Part shown: positions 1-6,276 of the stretch, one piece after another
Numbering within the stretch: position 1 is the first letter of the stretch
Layout of the letters: each line of letters opens with the position of its first letter
Assembly (NCBI GenBank): GCA_024642025.1
Contig: JAHEBY010000069.1
Location: 1-9,726 of the forward strand
Length of the DNA: 9,726 nucleotides
From: Comamonadaceae bacterium
Lineage (GTDB): Bacteria; Pseudomonadota; Gammaproteobacteria; Burkholderiales; Burkholderiaceae_C
Reading direction: 5' to 3'
Translations under genes and position numbers: made by a program
The notes under the pieces: model-generated
The model's input: the letters and a program-made list of their open reading frames with translations, nothing else
The model's database searches: none
Told to the model about the DNA's origin: nothing

Positions 1-306
1 GGCTATGTGGGCCTGGCTGGCCGCTACCGACCCAAAGAGCGCCACAACGCCACGGTGGTGGGCATGTACGTGGTATCCGACATGGCAGGGCAGGGCATTG
101 GCGCCGCCTTAATGCGCGACTTGCTTGCGCGAGCCCGATTACTGCCTGTGCTGGAGCAAATCGACCTCACCGTGACCGAAGGCAACCCGGCGGCACTGCG
201 CACCTACGAGCGCTGCGGCTTCACGGTATTCGGCGTTTTGCCGCACGCGATCAAGGTGGCTGGCAGGGACCACGCAAAAATTCATATGGTGCTGCGCCTG
301 CGTTGA
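1..306 (+). CDS. GNAT-family N-acetyltransferase, C-terminal part (5' end outside window)
   Basis: This is the C-terminal ~100 residues of a GCN5-related N-acetyltransferase, which transfers an acetyl group from acetyl-CoA to an amine; the substrate cannot be told from the sequence. The visible segment contains the acetyl-CoA pyrophosphate-binding loop as GQGIGAAL, following a GMYVVSD beta strand. Further on is the family's C-terminal signature NPAALRTYERCGF, which forms the last helix and strand near the CoA. The frame is open from base 1, and a GTG at 7 is only an internal codon, because full GNAT domains are ~150-180 aa and the N-terminal substrate-binding half is missing. The stop is TGA at 304-306. 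It converges on the TRIC/UPF0126 gene, whose stop lies 16 bp away on the other strand. Family assignment is firm; the specific function is unknown. Confidence 0.85.
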   Translation, partial: GYVGLAGRYRPKERHNATVVGMYVVSDMAGQGIGAALMRDLLARARLLPVLEQIDLTVTEGNPAALRTYERCGFTVFGVLPHAIKVAGRDHAKIHMVLRLR

Positions 307-322
307 TGGAGCGTGGCAGACT

Positions 323-964
323 CTAGTCCACCCGCCAGGCTGGCAACTGCCAGTTGCGCCACAGCGCCAGTGCGCGTAACCCGGCAGTGAGCAGCACACA
401 CACCAGGAGCGCCAGCCAGCCCGGTGTATTGGCTTGCCACAGGCCAACATAGACCCAGCCTCCGGCAAAGGCCACCACTGCATAGGGGCGGTGATCACGA
501 AACGCGGTTGGCACTTCATTGCAAACGATGTCTCGCAACACGCCTCCAAAGACGCCGGTGACCAGGCCCATCAGCACCGCCACCACGCCGGGCATCTGCA
601 GCAGCAAGGCTTGATGCACGCCAGTTGCCGTAAAAAGGCCCAGACCTAGCGCATCGGGCCACTGGATGGCGCGCTCGGTGAGCGCGAAGTGCCGGTTTCG
701 CAGAAATAGCATCGCCAGCACGCAAAGTGCCAGCACGCCCCACATCACGCCAACATGTTGCACCCAGAAAAATGGGCGCTTGTCCAGGAGCAGGTCGCGC
801 AGCGTGCCACCGCCAAATGCAGCCAGAAAGCCGACCACGCAAACGCCCACGGCATCCAGGCGTTTTCGGGCGGCTTCCAAAACCCCCGACAATGCGAAGG
901 CAGCGGTGGCAGACAACTCCACCAGCAGGCGTAGTGTCTCCCCCCAAGTTTGGGCGTTGTTCAT
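323..964 (-). CDS. TRIC/UPF0126 family membrane protein (YicG/YadS-like)
   Basis: A 213-aa integral membrane protein of the UPF0126 family (Pfam 'Gly_transporter', related to trimeric intracellular cation channels). It has about seven hydrophobic helices built as two inverted repeats. The first repeat holds ALSGVLEAARKRLDAVGV (residues 25-42) and GGGTLRDLLLD (51-61) followed by FFWV. The second holds GVFGGVLRDIVCNEVP (137-152). These paired GG.LRD motifs are the family hallmark. Members have been proposed as glycine or small-solute transporters or cation channels; the substrate cannot be read from sequence. The ATG at 964 is chosen because the in-frame TTG upstream (994) would lie inside the divergent TSUP gene and adds non-conserved residues; no strong Shine-Dalgarno is visible. 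Its start codon is only 17 nt from that of the divergent TSUP gene. Length is normal for the family (~200-215 aa). Confidence 0.88.
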   Translation of the reverse strand: MNNAQTWGETLRLLVELSATAAFALSGVLEAARKRLDAVGVCVVGFLAAFGGGTLRDLLLDKRPFFWVQHVGVMWGVLALCVLAMLFLRNRHFALTERAIQWPDALGLGLFTATGVHQALLLQMPGVVAVLMGLVTGVFGGVLRDIVCNEVPTAFRDHRPYAVVAFAGGWVYVGLWQANTPGWLALLVCVLLTAGLRALALWRNWQLPAWRVD

Positions 965-966
965 GC

Positions 967-971
967 AAGGA
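967..971 (+). promoter_or_regulatory. Ribosome-binding site of the TSUP gene
   Basis: AAGGA lies 10 nt upstream of the ATG at 982 and is the only purine-rich match nearby. It supports that start over the long open frame further upstream, which runs antisense through the TRIC gene. It sits within the 17-nt gap between the two divergent start codons, so the regulatory signals of both genes must overlap each other or the coding regions. Confidence 0.5.
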
Positions 972-981
972 TTGTCGCCGC

Positions 982-1734
982 ATGGCTTTTCCAATCATTA
1001 CCGACCCGTACTTTTACGCGGTCTCCATTCCGGCAGTCCTGCTGCTGGGCATCAGCAAGAGTGGCTTTGGTGCGGGCTTCGGCTCGCTCGCCGTGCCCAT
1101 GATGGCGCTGGCCGTGACAGTGCCCGAGGCGGCGGCCATCCTCATGCCGGTGTTGTTGCTGATGGATATTTTGGGTATGGCGGCGTTTCGCAAAGACTTT
1201 GACCTGCAACTGTTGAAATTTCTGATTCCCTGTGGGCTCGTCGGCATTGTTGTCGGCGCCTTGCTCTTCAAGGCCTTGTCGCCGCATGTGGTTGCAGGCA
1301 TTGTGGGCGTGTTTACGCTGCTCTTTCTGGCACAGCGTGTGCTCTTCCCACCCAAGGCCGATAGCCCCGCCCCGCCGCGTTGGCTGGGCGCCATCCTCAC
1401 CGCCACCTCGGGCTTTACCAGTTTCGTGGCCCATGCGGGCGGGCCACCGATCAATGCGTATGTGATCCCCATGAGGTTGTCGCCTGTCAAATTTACGGCG
1501 ACGATGGCGTTTTTCTTCTTCATCATCAATCTGGCCAAATGGGTGCCCTACGCGTGGCTGGGCCTGCTGGATGGCCGCAACATGGCCACATCACTGGTGC
1601 TGTTGCCCATTGCCCCCATCGGCGTGCTGGTTGGCGTGCGCGTTGCCCGGCGCATCAAGCAAGTGCTGTTTTATCGCTTCATCTATGTGGGCATGTTCCT
1701 CACGGGGGTGAAGCTGATTTGGGATGCGTTCTAG
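982..1734 (+). CDS. TauE/SafE (TSUP) family sulfite/anion permease
   Basis: A 250-aa polytopic inner-membrane protein of the TSUP (TauE/SafE) family, members of which export or import sulfite, sulfoacetate, other organosulfur anions or 2-oxo acids. About eight hydrophobic helices form two related halves. The first half carries GISKSGFGAGFGSLAVP (residues 23-39), the second SGFTSFVAHAGGPPINAY (143-160), the usual paired Gly-rich signatures. A KFTATMAFFFFIIN segment and a C-terminal ARRI...FYRFIYVGMFLTGVKLI helix are also typical. The ATG at 982 matches the family N-terminus, with AAGGA upstream; the open frame continues to 727 but that part is antisense to the TRIC gene and is not membrane-like. 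The 3' end overlaps the last 35 bp of atpG on the opposite strand. Substrate is unknown; no sulfur-metabolism genes are nearby to indicate one. Confidence 0.88.
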   Translation: MAFPIITDPYFYAVSIPAVLLLGISKSGFGAGFGSLAVPMMALAVTVPEAAAILMPVLLLMDILGMAAFRKDFDLQLLKFLIPCGLVGIVVGALLFKALSPHVVAGIVGVFTLLFLAQRVLFPPKADSPAPPRWLGAILTATSGFTSFVAHAGGPPINAYVIPMRLSPVKFTATMAFFFFIINLAKWVPYAWLGLLDGRNMATSLVLLPIAPIGVLVGVRVARRIKQVLFYRFIYVGMFLTGVKLIWDAF

Positions 1735-2641
1735 TGGCCTCGTGAAATTCGTTTTTTGCGACACCGGCCAGAGCTTCAAAGCCAGCGATTACGTCGAACA
1801 ACTCCTCATCAATACCACTTTGACGCAGGCGGTGAAACGAGCGTTGCAAGTCTTCCTGCAGTTCATCGATATTTCTCTCTGCGCGCTGCATCGCGGACAG
1901 GCGGCTTGCGTTTTCGCTGGCCAGTGACTCCGCGCACGCCCTGAACAGCGAAACAAATATGTACTCCCGAACAAACGCCAGCAGTGTTTGCGGCCCAGGA
2001 TTCATCACCTCCGGCAGGTTACCCGTTGGCCATTTTTCCCGGGCCAGGTTATGTTGCCAAGTTTGGTCCAGCGGCAGCAAACGTTGAAAGCGGGGCTTAA
2101 AAACAACGCCAGGCAAGGGTCGGTTGTGGAAAACATAAACCTCTTTCACGCCACCTTTTTCGCGCAACGCTTCCACGCCGGTCAAGATTTGGCCAACCAG
2201 ACGGGTGACGGTGTCAATCGACACCGGTAAAATAAAATTTCTCGCTGGCGCAAACCGGGCATCTGATAGTCGCGATTGAATTCGTTCACCAACACTCCAG
2301 ATGTGCGGGCGCGCCGGAAATGTATTAATTGTTTTGACCGCAAATTCCAGCATCACTTCATTGAATCGGCCAACGAGACCCTGATCCGAGCCAAAAACCA
2401 CCGCCACAACGGCGCCTGAATCATTTTTTTGGACGGGCTGATCATCAGCAGGCACACGCGCCTGCCTGAAATAGGCAAGCAGACTCAGCTCCACGGTCTT
2501 GTTGTAATCGTCCAGCGCACGCACCGCGCTTTCGTACTGGCCAATGCTGGATGCAGCAATCGCCTTCATGGTGCGCACGACCGACTGCAAATCGGTCGCC
2601 GTGGCAATTTTGCGGCGCAGATTGGCTACGGTATCAGTCAT
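1700..2641 (-). CDS. atpG: N-ATPase subunit gamma (central stalk)
   Basis: The 313-aa gamma subunit is the central rotor shaft that couples the c-ring to the alpha3-beta3 head. The N-terminal helix reads LRRKIATATDLQSVVRTMKAIAA (residues 8-30), with the conserved I.....TMK pattern. VVFGSDQGLVGRFN (81-94) corresponds to the family's GSD.GLCG loop, with R to Q and C to V changes. The C-terminal helix carries ENASRLSAMQRAERNIDEL (243-261) and RLRQSGIDEELFDVIAG (271-287), matching the usual RQ..IT.E..EI..G end. It extends ~25 residues past that helix, so it is longer than the ~287 aa of E. coli; the last ten residues lie opposite the end of the TSUP gene. It is the last gene of the operon and starts in a 4-bp ATGA overlap with atpA, so translation is probably coupled. 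No terminator hairpin was found downstream. Confidence 0.93.
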   Translation of the reverse strand: MTDTVANLRRKIATATDLQSVVRTMKAIAASSIGQYESAVRALDDYNKTVELSLLAYFRQARVPADDQPVQKNDSGAVVAVVFGSDQGLVGRFNEVMLEFAVKTINTFPARPHIWSVGERIQSRLSDARFAPARNFILPVSIDTVTRLVGQILTGVEALREKGGVKEVYVFHNRPLPGVVFKPRFQRLLPLDQTWQHNLAREKWPTGNLPEVMNPGPQTLLAFVREYIFVSLFRACAESLASENASRLSAMQRAERNIDELQEDLQRSFHRLRQSGIDEELFDVIAGFEALAGVAKNEFHEATRTHPKSASPP

Positions 2642-4182
2642 GGATTCGCGGCCTTATCATGAAAACCTGCTACCGCCTCGCGCGCCAGCTTGGTCAGTGT
2701 TTGAAGGTCTTCCCGACTCAATTTGGTGTCGCTGCCAAGGCGCTTGTACATCGGGTCCGGAACTCTCATGGCTGCCTGATGCACTGCTTTTTCGGCGTCT
2801 GGCATGCGTTCAAGCGGCACACTGTCAAACAGCTTTTCAGACAACGCGACCAGCACCATGATTTGCGCCGCCACGGATATCGGCGATGATTCGGGCTGCT
2901 TTAGGCACGCACGGATACGTTTGCCGTGTTCGATGATGGCGCGGGTGCTTTCATCCATCCGGGCGCCAAACCTTGCAAACGTCTCCAACTCTTCGAACTG
3001 TGCGTAGGCCAGCTTCAGATTGCCGGTGACACCCCGGTAGGCGGCGCGTTGTGCCTTGCCCCCCACACGTGACACGGATTTTCCAACGTCCACTGCAGGC
3101 AGCACACCCAACTCAAACAGCGAGGGGGAGAGGTATATCTGCCCGTCGGTGATCGAAATCAGGTTGGTTGGAATGTAGGCCGACATGTTCTGGGCCTCGG
3201 TTTCGACAATGGGTAGGGCCGTCAGCGAGCCCCCGCCGCGAGCCTCACTCAAGTGGGTGGCTCGCTCCAGAAGTCGCGAATGAATATAGAAAATGTCACC
3301 TGGAAAGGCTTCGCGGCCAGGTGGCCGACGCAACAGAAGCGAGAGCTCGCGGTAGGCCCGCGCATGCTGAGTGAGATCGTCATACACGATCAGCACGTCG
3401 CGCCCCTGTTCCATGAAGTGTTCGGCAATACTGGTTGCCGCGTAGGGCGCAATGTAGGTCAGGCCGGAGGGGTCGTTGCCTTCAGTCACGACCATGACCG
3501 TGTAATTCAGGCCGCCCTTGTCGCGCAAAGTTGCCACGGTCTTGGCAACGGCGGATGCGCGCTGTCCGATCGCGCAGTAAACGCACACAACATTGTGGTC
3601 TCGCTGGTTGAGGATGGTGTCGATCGCCAGTGCGGTCTTACCCGTTTGCCGATCACCCAAAATCAATTCCCGCTGGCCGCGCCCGATGGGCACGAGCGCA
3701 TCAATCACTTTCACGCCCGTCTGCAAGGGCACGGTTACCTTTGCCCGGTCCATGATGGGCGCTGCCGGTCGTTCTATGGGTAGCCGCTCGCCGGCGGTCA
3801 ACGGTCCCAGGTTATCAAGCGGTTTTCCCAACGGGTCAATGACCCGGCCCAACAGGGAGCTTCCGACCACCACGTCCATGACCCGTCCGGTGCGCTGTAC
3901 CTCTGCGCCCGCATGCAGGTGCCAGTAGGACCCCAGCAGCACAACCCCAATTTCGGTCTCGTCCACGTTGAAAGCGATGCCGTACACGTTTCCCGGAAAC
4001 CGCAGCAGTTCGTCAGATCCCACGCCATAGAGGCCGCTGACCATGGCGATGCCGGTGGATACGCTGGTCACCACGCCAATTTCCCGAACCTTCAGAGCCC
4101 CAACGAAAGCTTCTCGCCGCTGGGTCAGATGGCCAAAGGCCTGATCGACCACCGTTCTCAGTGAGTCGCTGGTGGTATTCAT
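2638..4182 (-). CDS. atpA: N-ATPase subunit alpha
   Basis: The 514-aa alpha subunit forms the hexameric head with beta; its nucleotide sites are non-catalytic but structurally required. The N-terminal beta-barrel domain spans about residues 35-105, the nucleotide-binding domain ~106-390 and the helical C-terminal domain beyond that. The P-loop is GDRQTGKT (176-183), the Walker B strand LIVYDDL (264-270), and the arginine finger that completes the neighbouring beta active site is R372 in SVSRVGG. The N-terminus is of normal length, with a helix (SLRTVVDQAFGHLTQRREAF) where delta normally binds; here the delta-like part would come from the fused b subunit. The ATG at 4182 overlaps the atpF stop (ATGA), and the gene ends in an ATGA overlap with atpG. 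All key residues are intact. Confidence 0.97.
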   Translation of the reverse strand: MNTTSDSLRTVVDQAFGHLTQRREAFVGALKVREIGVVTSVSTGIAMVSGLYGVGSDELLRFPGNVYGIAFNVDETEIGVVLLGSYWHLHAGAEVQRTGRVMDVVVGSSLLGRVIDPLGKPLDNLGPLTAGERLPIERPAAPIMDRAKVTVPLQTGVKVIDALVPIGRGQRELILGDRQTGKTALAIDTILNQRDHNVVCVYCAIGQRASAVAKTVATLRDKGGLNYTVMVVTEGNDPSGLTYIAPYAATSIAEHFMEQGRDVLIVYDDLTQHARAYRELSLLLRRPPGREAFPGDIFYIHSRLLERATHLSEARGGGSLTALPIVETEAQNMSAYIPTNLISITDGQIYLSPSLFELGVLPAVDVGKSVSRVGGKAQRAAYRGVTGNLKLAYAQFEELETFARFGARMDESTRAIIEHGKRIRACLKQPESSPISVAAQIMVLVALSEKLFDSVPLERMPDAEKAVHQAAMRVPDPMYKRLGSDTKLSREDLQTLTKLAREAVAGFHDKAANP

Positions 4183-4955
4183 CTGGCGCGGGCTCCAAGC
4201 CTCTCCAGGGGCAATTCGTCAATGCTGTTTTGGAGCGCGATCAGGTAGTCGGCCAGGCCCCATGCGAGCTTGTGGCTGTTGACGACGAGCTCAATGCCGC
4301 TGAACAGGTCAGGCTTGGTGCTGAAATGAGCCTGCACGTCCGCTGCCAGTATCTCACCCAGCGCCTGTTGAATGCGCTCGCGTTGCTGGGGTAAAAGATC
4401 GAATGCACTGCGAACCTGAACAATTGCGAACGAGTCGCCCAGCGCTTTGCCCAGTTGCTCGCGTGTCGCCCCATCAAGCGCGCGCAGGCGGTCCAGGAAC
4501 ACTTCGCAGATTCGCGTTTCCAGTGTGATTCCAGCCAGTTCAGCGAGCACCTTGCGTGCGATTGCAAAAATTTCGGACTGGCTTCGTTTCGTGATGTCTT
4601 GCCTGAGGTCATGCAGTTCCAGACTCAGCTCTTCGCGCCGCTGGGTGCGCAGGGCCTCGGCATCGTGCCGGGCTTCTTCCATGAGTCGGGAGCGCTCTGT
4701 GGCGGCTTCCTGATGCGCTTGATTGAGAAGCTCCGTGCGCTGCTGATCGAATTGTTCGTTCTTCGCAAGAAATTCCGCACGCTGCGTTTGAGCCTCGCGC
4801 TTGCTGGCGTCAGCATCGGCAATTTGCCCTGCGATTCGGTTTTCTCTGGCATCGATCGCGTCAAGTATGGGTTGATACAGCAAACGCTTCAACAACCAGA
4901 CCAGGATGAGGAAGTTCAGCGTCTGTGCCGCAAACGTAAACCAGTCGACCAACAT
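4179..4955 (-). CDS. atpF: N-ATPase subunit b fused to a delta-like C-terminal domain
   Basis: A 258-aa stator subunit. Residues 4-28 form one membrane helix (FAAQTLNFLILVWLLKRLLYQP), followed by a long charged coiled coil (about 35-135, e.g. QRAEFLAKNEQFDQQRTELL), as in subunit b. Residues ~140-250 go beyond an ordinary b subunit (~156 aa). They contain VQVRSAFDLLPQQRERIQ (179-195) and, at 215-240, PDLFSGIELVVNSHKLAWGLADYLIA. These resemble the delta C-terminal domain (V.SA.PL, DP.LIGG..V..G). No separate atpH exists in the operon, so this protein probably links the membrane sector to the top of the head alone. The ATG at 4955 is 2 nt after the atpE stop; an upstream in-frame open stretch lies inside atpE and was rejected. 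The stop overlaps the atpA start. Confidence 0.93.
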   Translation of the reverse strand: MLVDWFTFAAQTLNFLILVWLLKRLLYQPILDAIDARENRIAGQIADADASKREAQTQRAEFLAKNEQFDQQRTELLNQAHQEAATERSRLMEEARHDAEALRTQRREELSLELHDLRQDITKRSQSEIFAIARKVLAELAGITLETRICEVFLDRLRALDGATREQLGKALGDSFAIVQVRSAFDLLPQQRERIQQALGEILAADVQAHFSTKPDLFSGIELVVNSHKLAWGLADYLIALQNSIDELPLERLGARAR

Positions 4956-4957
4956 GT

Positions 4958-5239
4958 CTATTTGCCCGCTGCCTGCGTGAGGAAGTGATTCCAGAATGGA
5001 TTGGCGAAGATCAGGATCATCGACACCACGAAGCAATAAATGGCGGTGGACTCGATCATTGCCAGGCCCACAAACAGCGTTCGCGTAATGGTGGCCGACG
5101 CGTCAGGCTGTTGCGCCAGGGCGTTGAGCGCCGTTGAGACGGCGCGCCCCTCGCCCAGCGCCGGGCCAATGGCACCAAAGGAGGTTGTTATGCCCGAAAT
5201 GACAATGGATGCCACGGCAATAATGGTCATGCTGTCCAT
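4958..5239 (-). CDS. atpE: N-ATPase subunit c (membrane rotor ring)
   Basis: A 93-aa hairpin of two membrane helices that oligomerises into the ion-carrying rotor ring. Helix 1 is glycine-rich (SGITTSFGAIGPALGEG, residues 15-31) and places Glu30 where Na+-type rings have Gln. Helix 2 carries the ion-carrying Glu63 in MIESTAIY (61-68), with Ser64, Thr65 and Tyr68 at Na+-ligand positions. The polar loop is AQQPD (42-46), with Gln replacing the usual Arg of RQP. The ATG at 5239 is preceded by AAGGGG with 7-nt spacing; the open frame to 5320 lies inside atpB. The match to Na+-site residues suggests Na+ coupling, as proposed for N-ATPases by Dibrova and colleagues, but the Burkholderia pseudomallei N-type c17 ring was reported to be H+-specific, so the ion is not settled by sequence. 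Confidence 0.96.
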   Translation of the reverse strand: MDSMTIIAVASIVISGITTSFGAIGPALGEGRAVSTALNALAQQPDASATITRTLFVGLAMIESTAIYCFVVSMILIFANPFWNHFLTQAAGK

Positions 5240-5246
5240 ACAGAAT

Positions 5247-5257
5247 CCCCTTTTTTT
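5247..5257 (-). promoter_or_regulatory. A-rich leader and Shine-Dalgarno of atpE
   Basis: Reading on the minus strand, seven consecutive A residues run directly into GGGG, 7 nt before the atpE ATG. This AAGGGG is a clear ribosome-binding site preceded by an unstructured A-rich tract, a combination known to raise initiation rate. It lies in the only sizeable intercistronic gap of the operon, before the gene whose product is needed in the greatest copy number. Confidence 0.6.
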
Positions 5258-5264
5258 AAACGTA

Positions 5265-5281
5265 CCAATTTCATCAATTGG
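5265..5281 (-). repeat. Small inverted repeat at the atpB/atpE junction
   Basis: CCAATT and AATTGG form a perfect 6-bp stem around a 5-nt loop, spanning the atpB stop codon (TGA at 5276-5274) and ending 25 nt before the atpE start. In the mRNA it would be a weak AU-rich hairpin upstream of the A-rich atpE leader. It may mark a processing or translation-control site, or be chance; the symmetry is seen directly, the role is inferred. Confidence 0.4.
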
Positions 5282-5960
5282 GCTGCGCCGCGGGTTTTCG
5301 CACGCGCACTGCCGCCACAATGTAGACCGCTGCCAGAATGCTGAAGATGTATGCCTGCACCATACCCGTGAGCAGACCCAGTGCCGTCATGACGACCGGA
5401 AAAATAAACGGCGTGATGGTCAGCAGGATGGCAATAATCATGGCGCCACTCATCATGTTGCCGAACAGGCGGACAGCGAGGGCCAGCGTGCGCGAGACCT
5501 CGCTGATGACGTTGAACGGCATCATGATGACGGTCGGCCTGACGTAAGACTTCAGGTAGCCGGCCAAACCCTGGTCGTGAATGCCAAACAGTGGCACCGC
5601 CACGAACACACACAGCGCCAGCGCTGCCGTGGTGGAGAGCGAGCCGGTGGGCGGCTCGAACCCGGGAATGATTGTGCCGAGCGCGCAGGCCGCCACAAAA
5701 AGGAAAATCGTACCCAGAAACCCAATGTAGGCTCGCGGATGGTCCAGGCCAACGTCCCGGATTTGTTTTTCAATCATCGTGACGACAATTTCCAGCAGGT
5801 TCTGCCAGCGTGAGCGCGTCAGACTGGTGGACAGCTTTCGTGTTACCAGCCACGACCCTGCGGCCAGCACCAGCATCAGGCCCCACGTGAACACGATGGT
5901 GGCGTTCAGTTTGACCTCCCCGTATTGCCAGAAGATCACTTCATCCGGGCTAAGGCGCAT
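5274..5960 (-). CDS. atpB: N-ATPase subunit a (ion channel of the stator)
   Basis: A 228-aa membrane protein with about five hydrophobic helices that provides the two half-channels next to the c-ring. The essential stator arginine is R164 in LALAVRLFGNMMSG (159-172), the signature of the family. A conserved loop NLLEIVVTMIEKQIRDV (54-70) precedes the second helix, and FLGTIFLFVAACALGTIIPG (81-100) matches the TIF.FI...N..G..PG region. The last helix is GMVQAYIFSILAAVYI (199-214), with the conserved Gln202 and Tyr204. It is shorter than E. coli subunit a (271 aa), mainly at the N-terminus. The ATG at 5960 has AAAAGGAG 7 nt upstream and overlaps the end of atpR by 11 bp. A 34-nt gap separates it from atpE. 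Confidence 0.95.
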   Translation of the reverse strand: MRLSPDEVIFWQYGEVKLNATIVFTWGLMLVLAAGSWLVTRKLSTSLTRSRWQNLLEIVVTMIEKQIRDVGLDHPRAYIGFLGTIFLFVAACALGTIIPGFEPPTGSLSTTAALALCVFVAVPLFGIHDQGLAGYLKSYVRPTVIMMPFNVISEVSRTLALAVRLFGNMMSGAMIIAILLTITPFIFPVVMTALGLLTGMVQAYIFSILAAVYIVAAVRVRKPAAQPN

Positions 5961-6276
5961 GTCGCGGCTCCTTTTGGTCGCGCGGTTGATGCGCCTCAGG
6001 CGCTCGGGTCAGCAGGGACACCAGCAACCTTGCCACAACAAACCCCAACAAACAGGCCACCAGCCGTTCCCAATGCCCCTGGGCTACAAAGTAGAACCCG
6101 ACCATCGCTATGCCCATGCGCAACCACAAGCTGGCAAACACCCAAAGCGCGGGCCGGGTTACATCGACCAGTTTTCGAACGGTCCACCATAGGCCCCCGA
6201 AAAAGAATGCCCCTAACGCCAGACCCGCCAGCCCTGACAGCGCGAGCGCCATGGCCATTGGCATCGCGTCATTCAT
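5950..6276 (-). CDS. atpR: N-ATPase accessory membrane subunit AtpR
   Basis: A 108-aa hydrophobic protein with three predicted membrane helices (about residues 7-30, 44-65 and 69-90) and a short charged C-terminal tail. It occupies the position of atpR, a gene specific to N-ATPase operons, between atpQ and atpB. Arginines lie in or at the edges of the helices (R34 in WWTVRKL, R53 in LWLRMGIAMVGFY, R83 in FVVARLLVSLL). Workers on the family proposed that AtpR arginines contact the acidic c subunits; this is not shown here. The ATG at 6276 is preceded by a consensus AGGAGG with 6-nt spacing; the longer open frame upstream lies inside atpQ. It overlaps atpQ by 8 bp and atpB by 11 bp. Its exact role is unproven, probably assembly or stabilisation of the membrane sector. 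Confidence 0.9.
   Translation of the reverse strand: MNDAMPMAMALALSGLAGLALGAFFFGGLWWTVRKLVDVTRPALWVFASLWLRMGIAMVGFYFVAQGHWERLVACLLGFVVARLLVSLLTRAPEAHQPRDQKEPRHAP
5968..5975 (-). promoter_or_regulatory. Ribosome-binding site of atpB
   Basis: AAAAGGAG on the minus strand, 7 nt before the ATG at 5960, lies inside the 3' end of atpR. It fixes the atpB start and indicates independent initiation despite the 11-bp gene overlap. Confidence 0.7.

Noticed and set aside
727..981. Open frame extending the TSUP gene upstream of 982
   Set aside because: It is antisense to the TRIC/UPF0126 gene, is arginine- and proline-rich rather than membrane-like, and the family N-terminus fits ATG 982 with AAGGA upstream.
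516..998. Long minus-strand open frame overlapping the TRIC gene in another frame
   Set aside because: Low-complexity Arg/Gly-rich translation typical of a shadow frame in GC-rich DNA; the overlapping frame has clear family motifs.
1735..1780. T6 run at 1752-1757 as a terminator for the TSUP gene
   Set aside because: No stable GC-rich stem precedes it; it lies in the atpG coding sequence (a Lys/Asn codon stretch on the other strand).
5040..5813. 257-aa plus-strand open frame across atpE and atpB
   Set aside because: His/Arg/Gln-rich shadow translation antisense to two well-supported membrane subunits.
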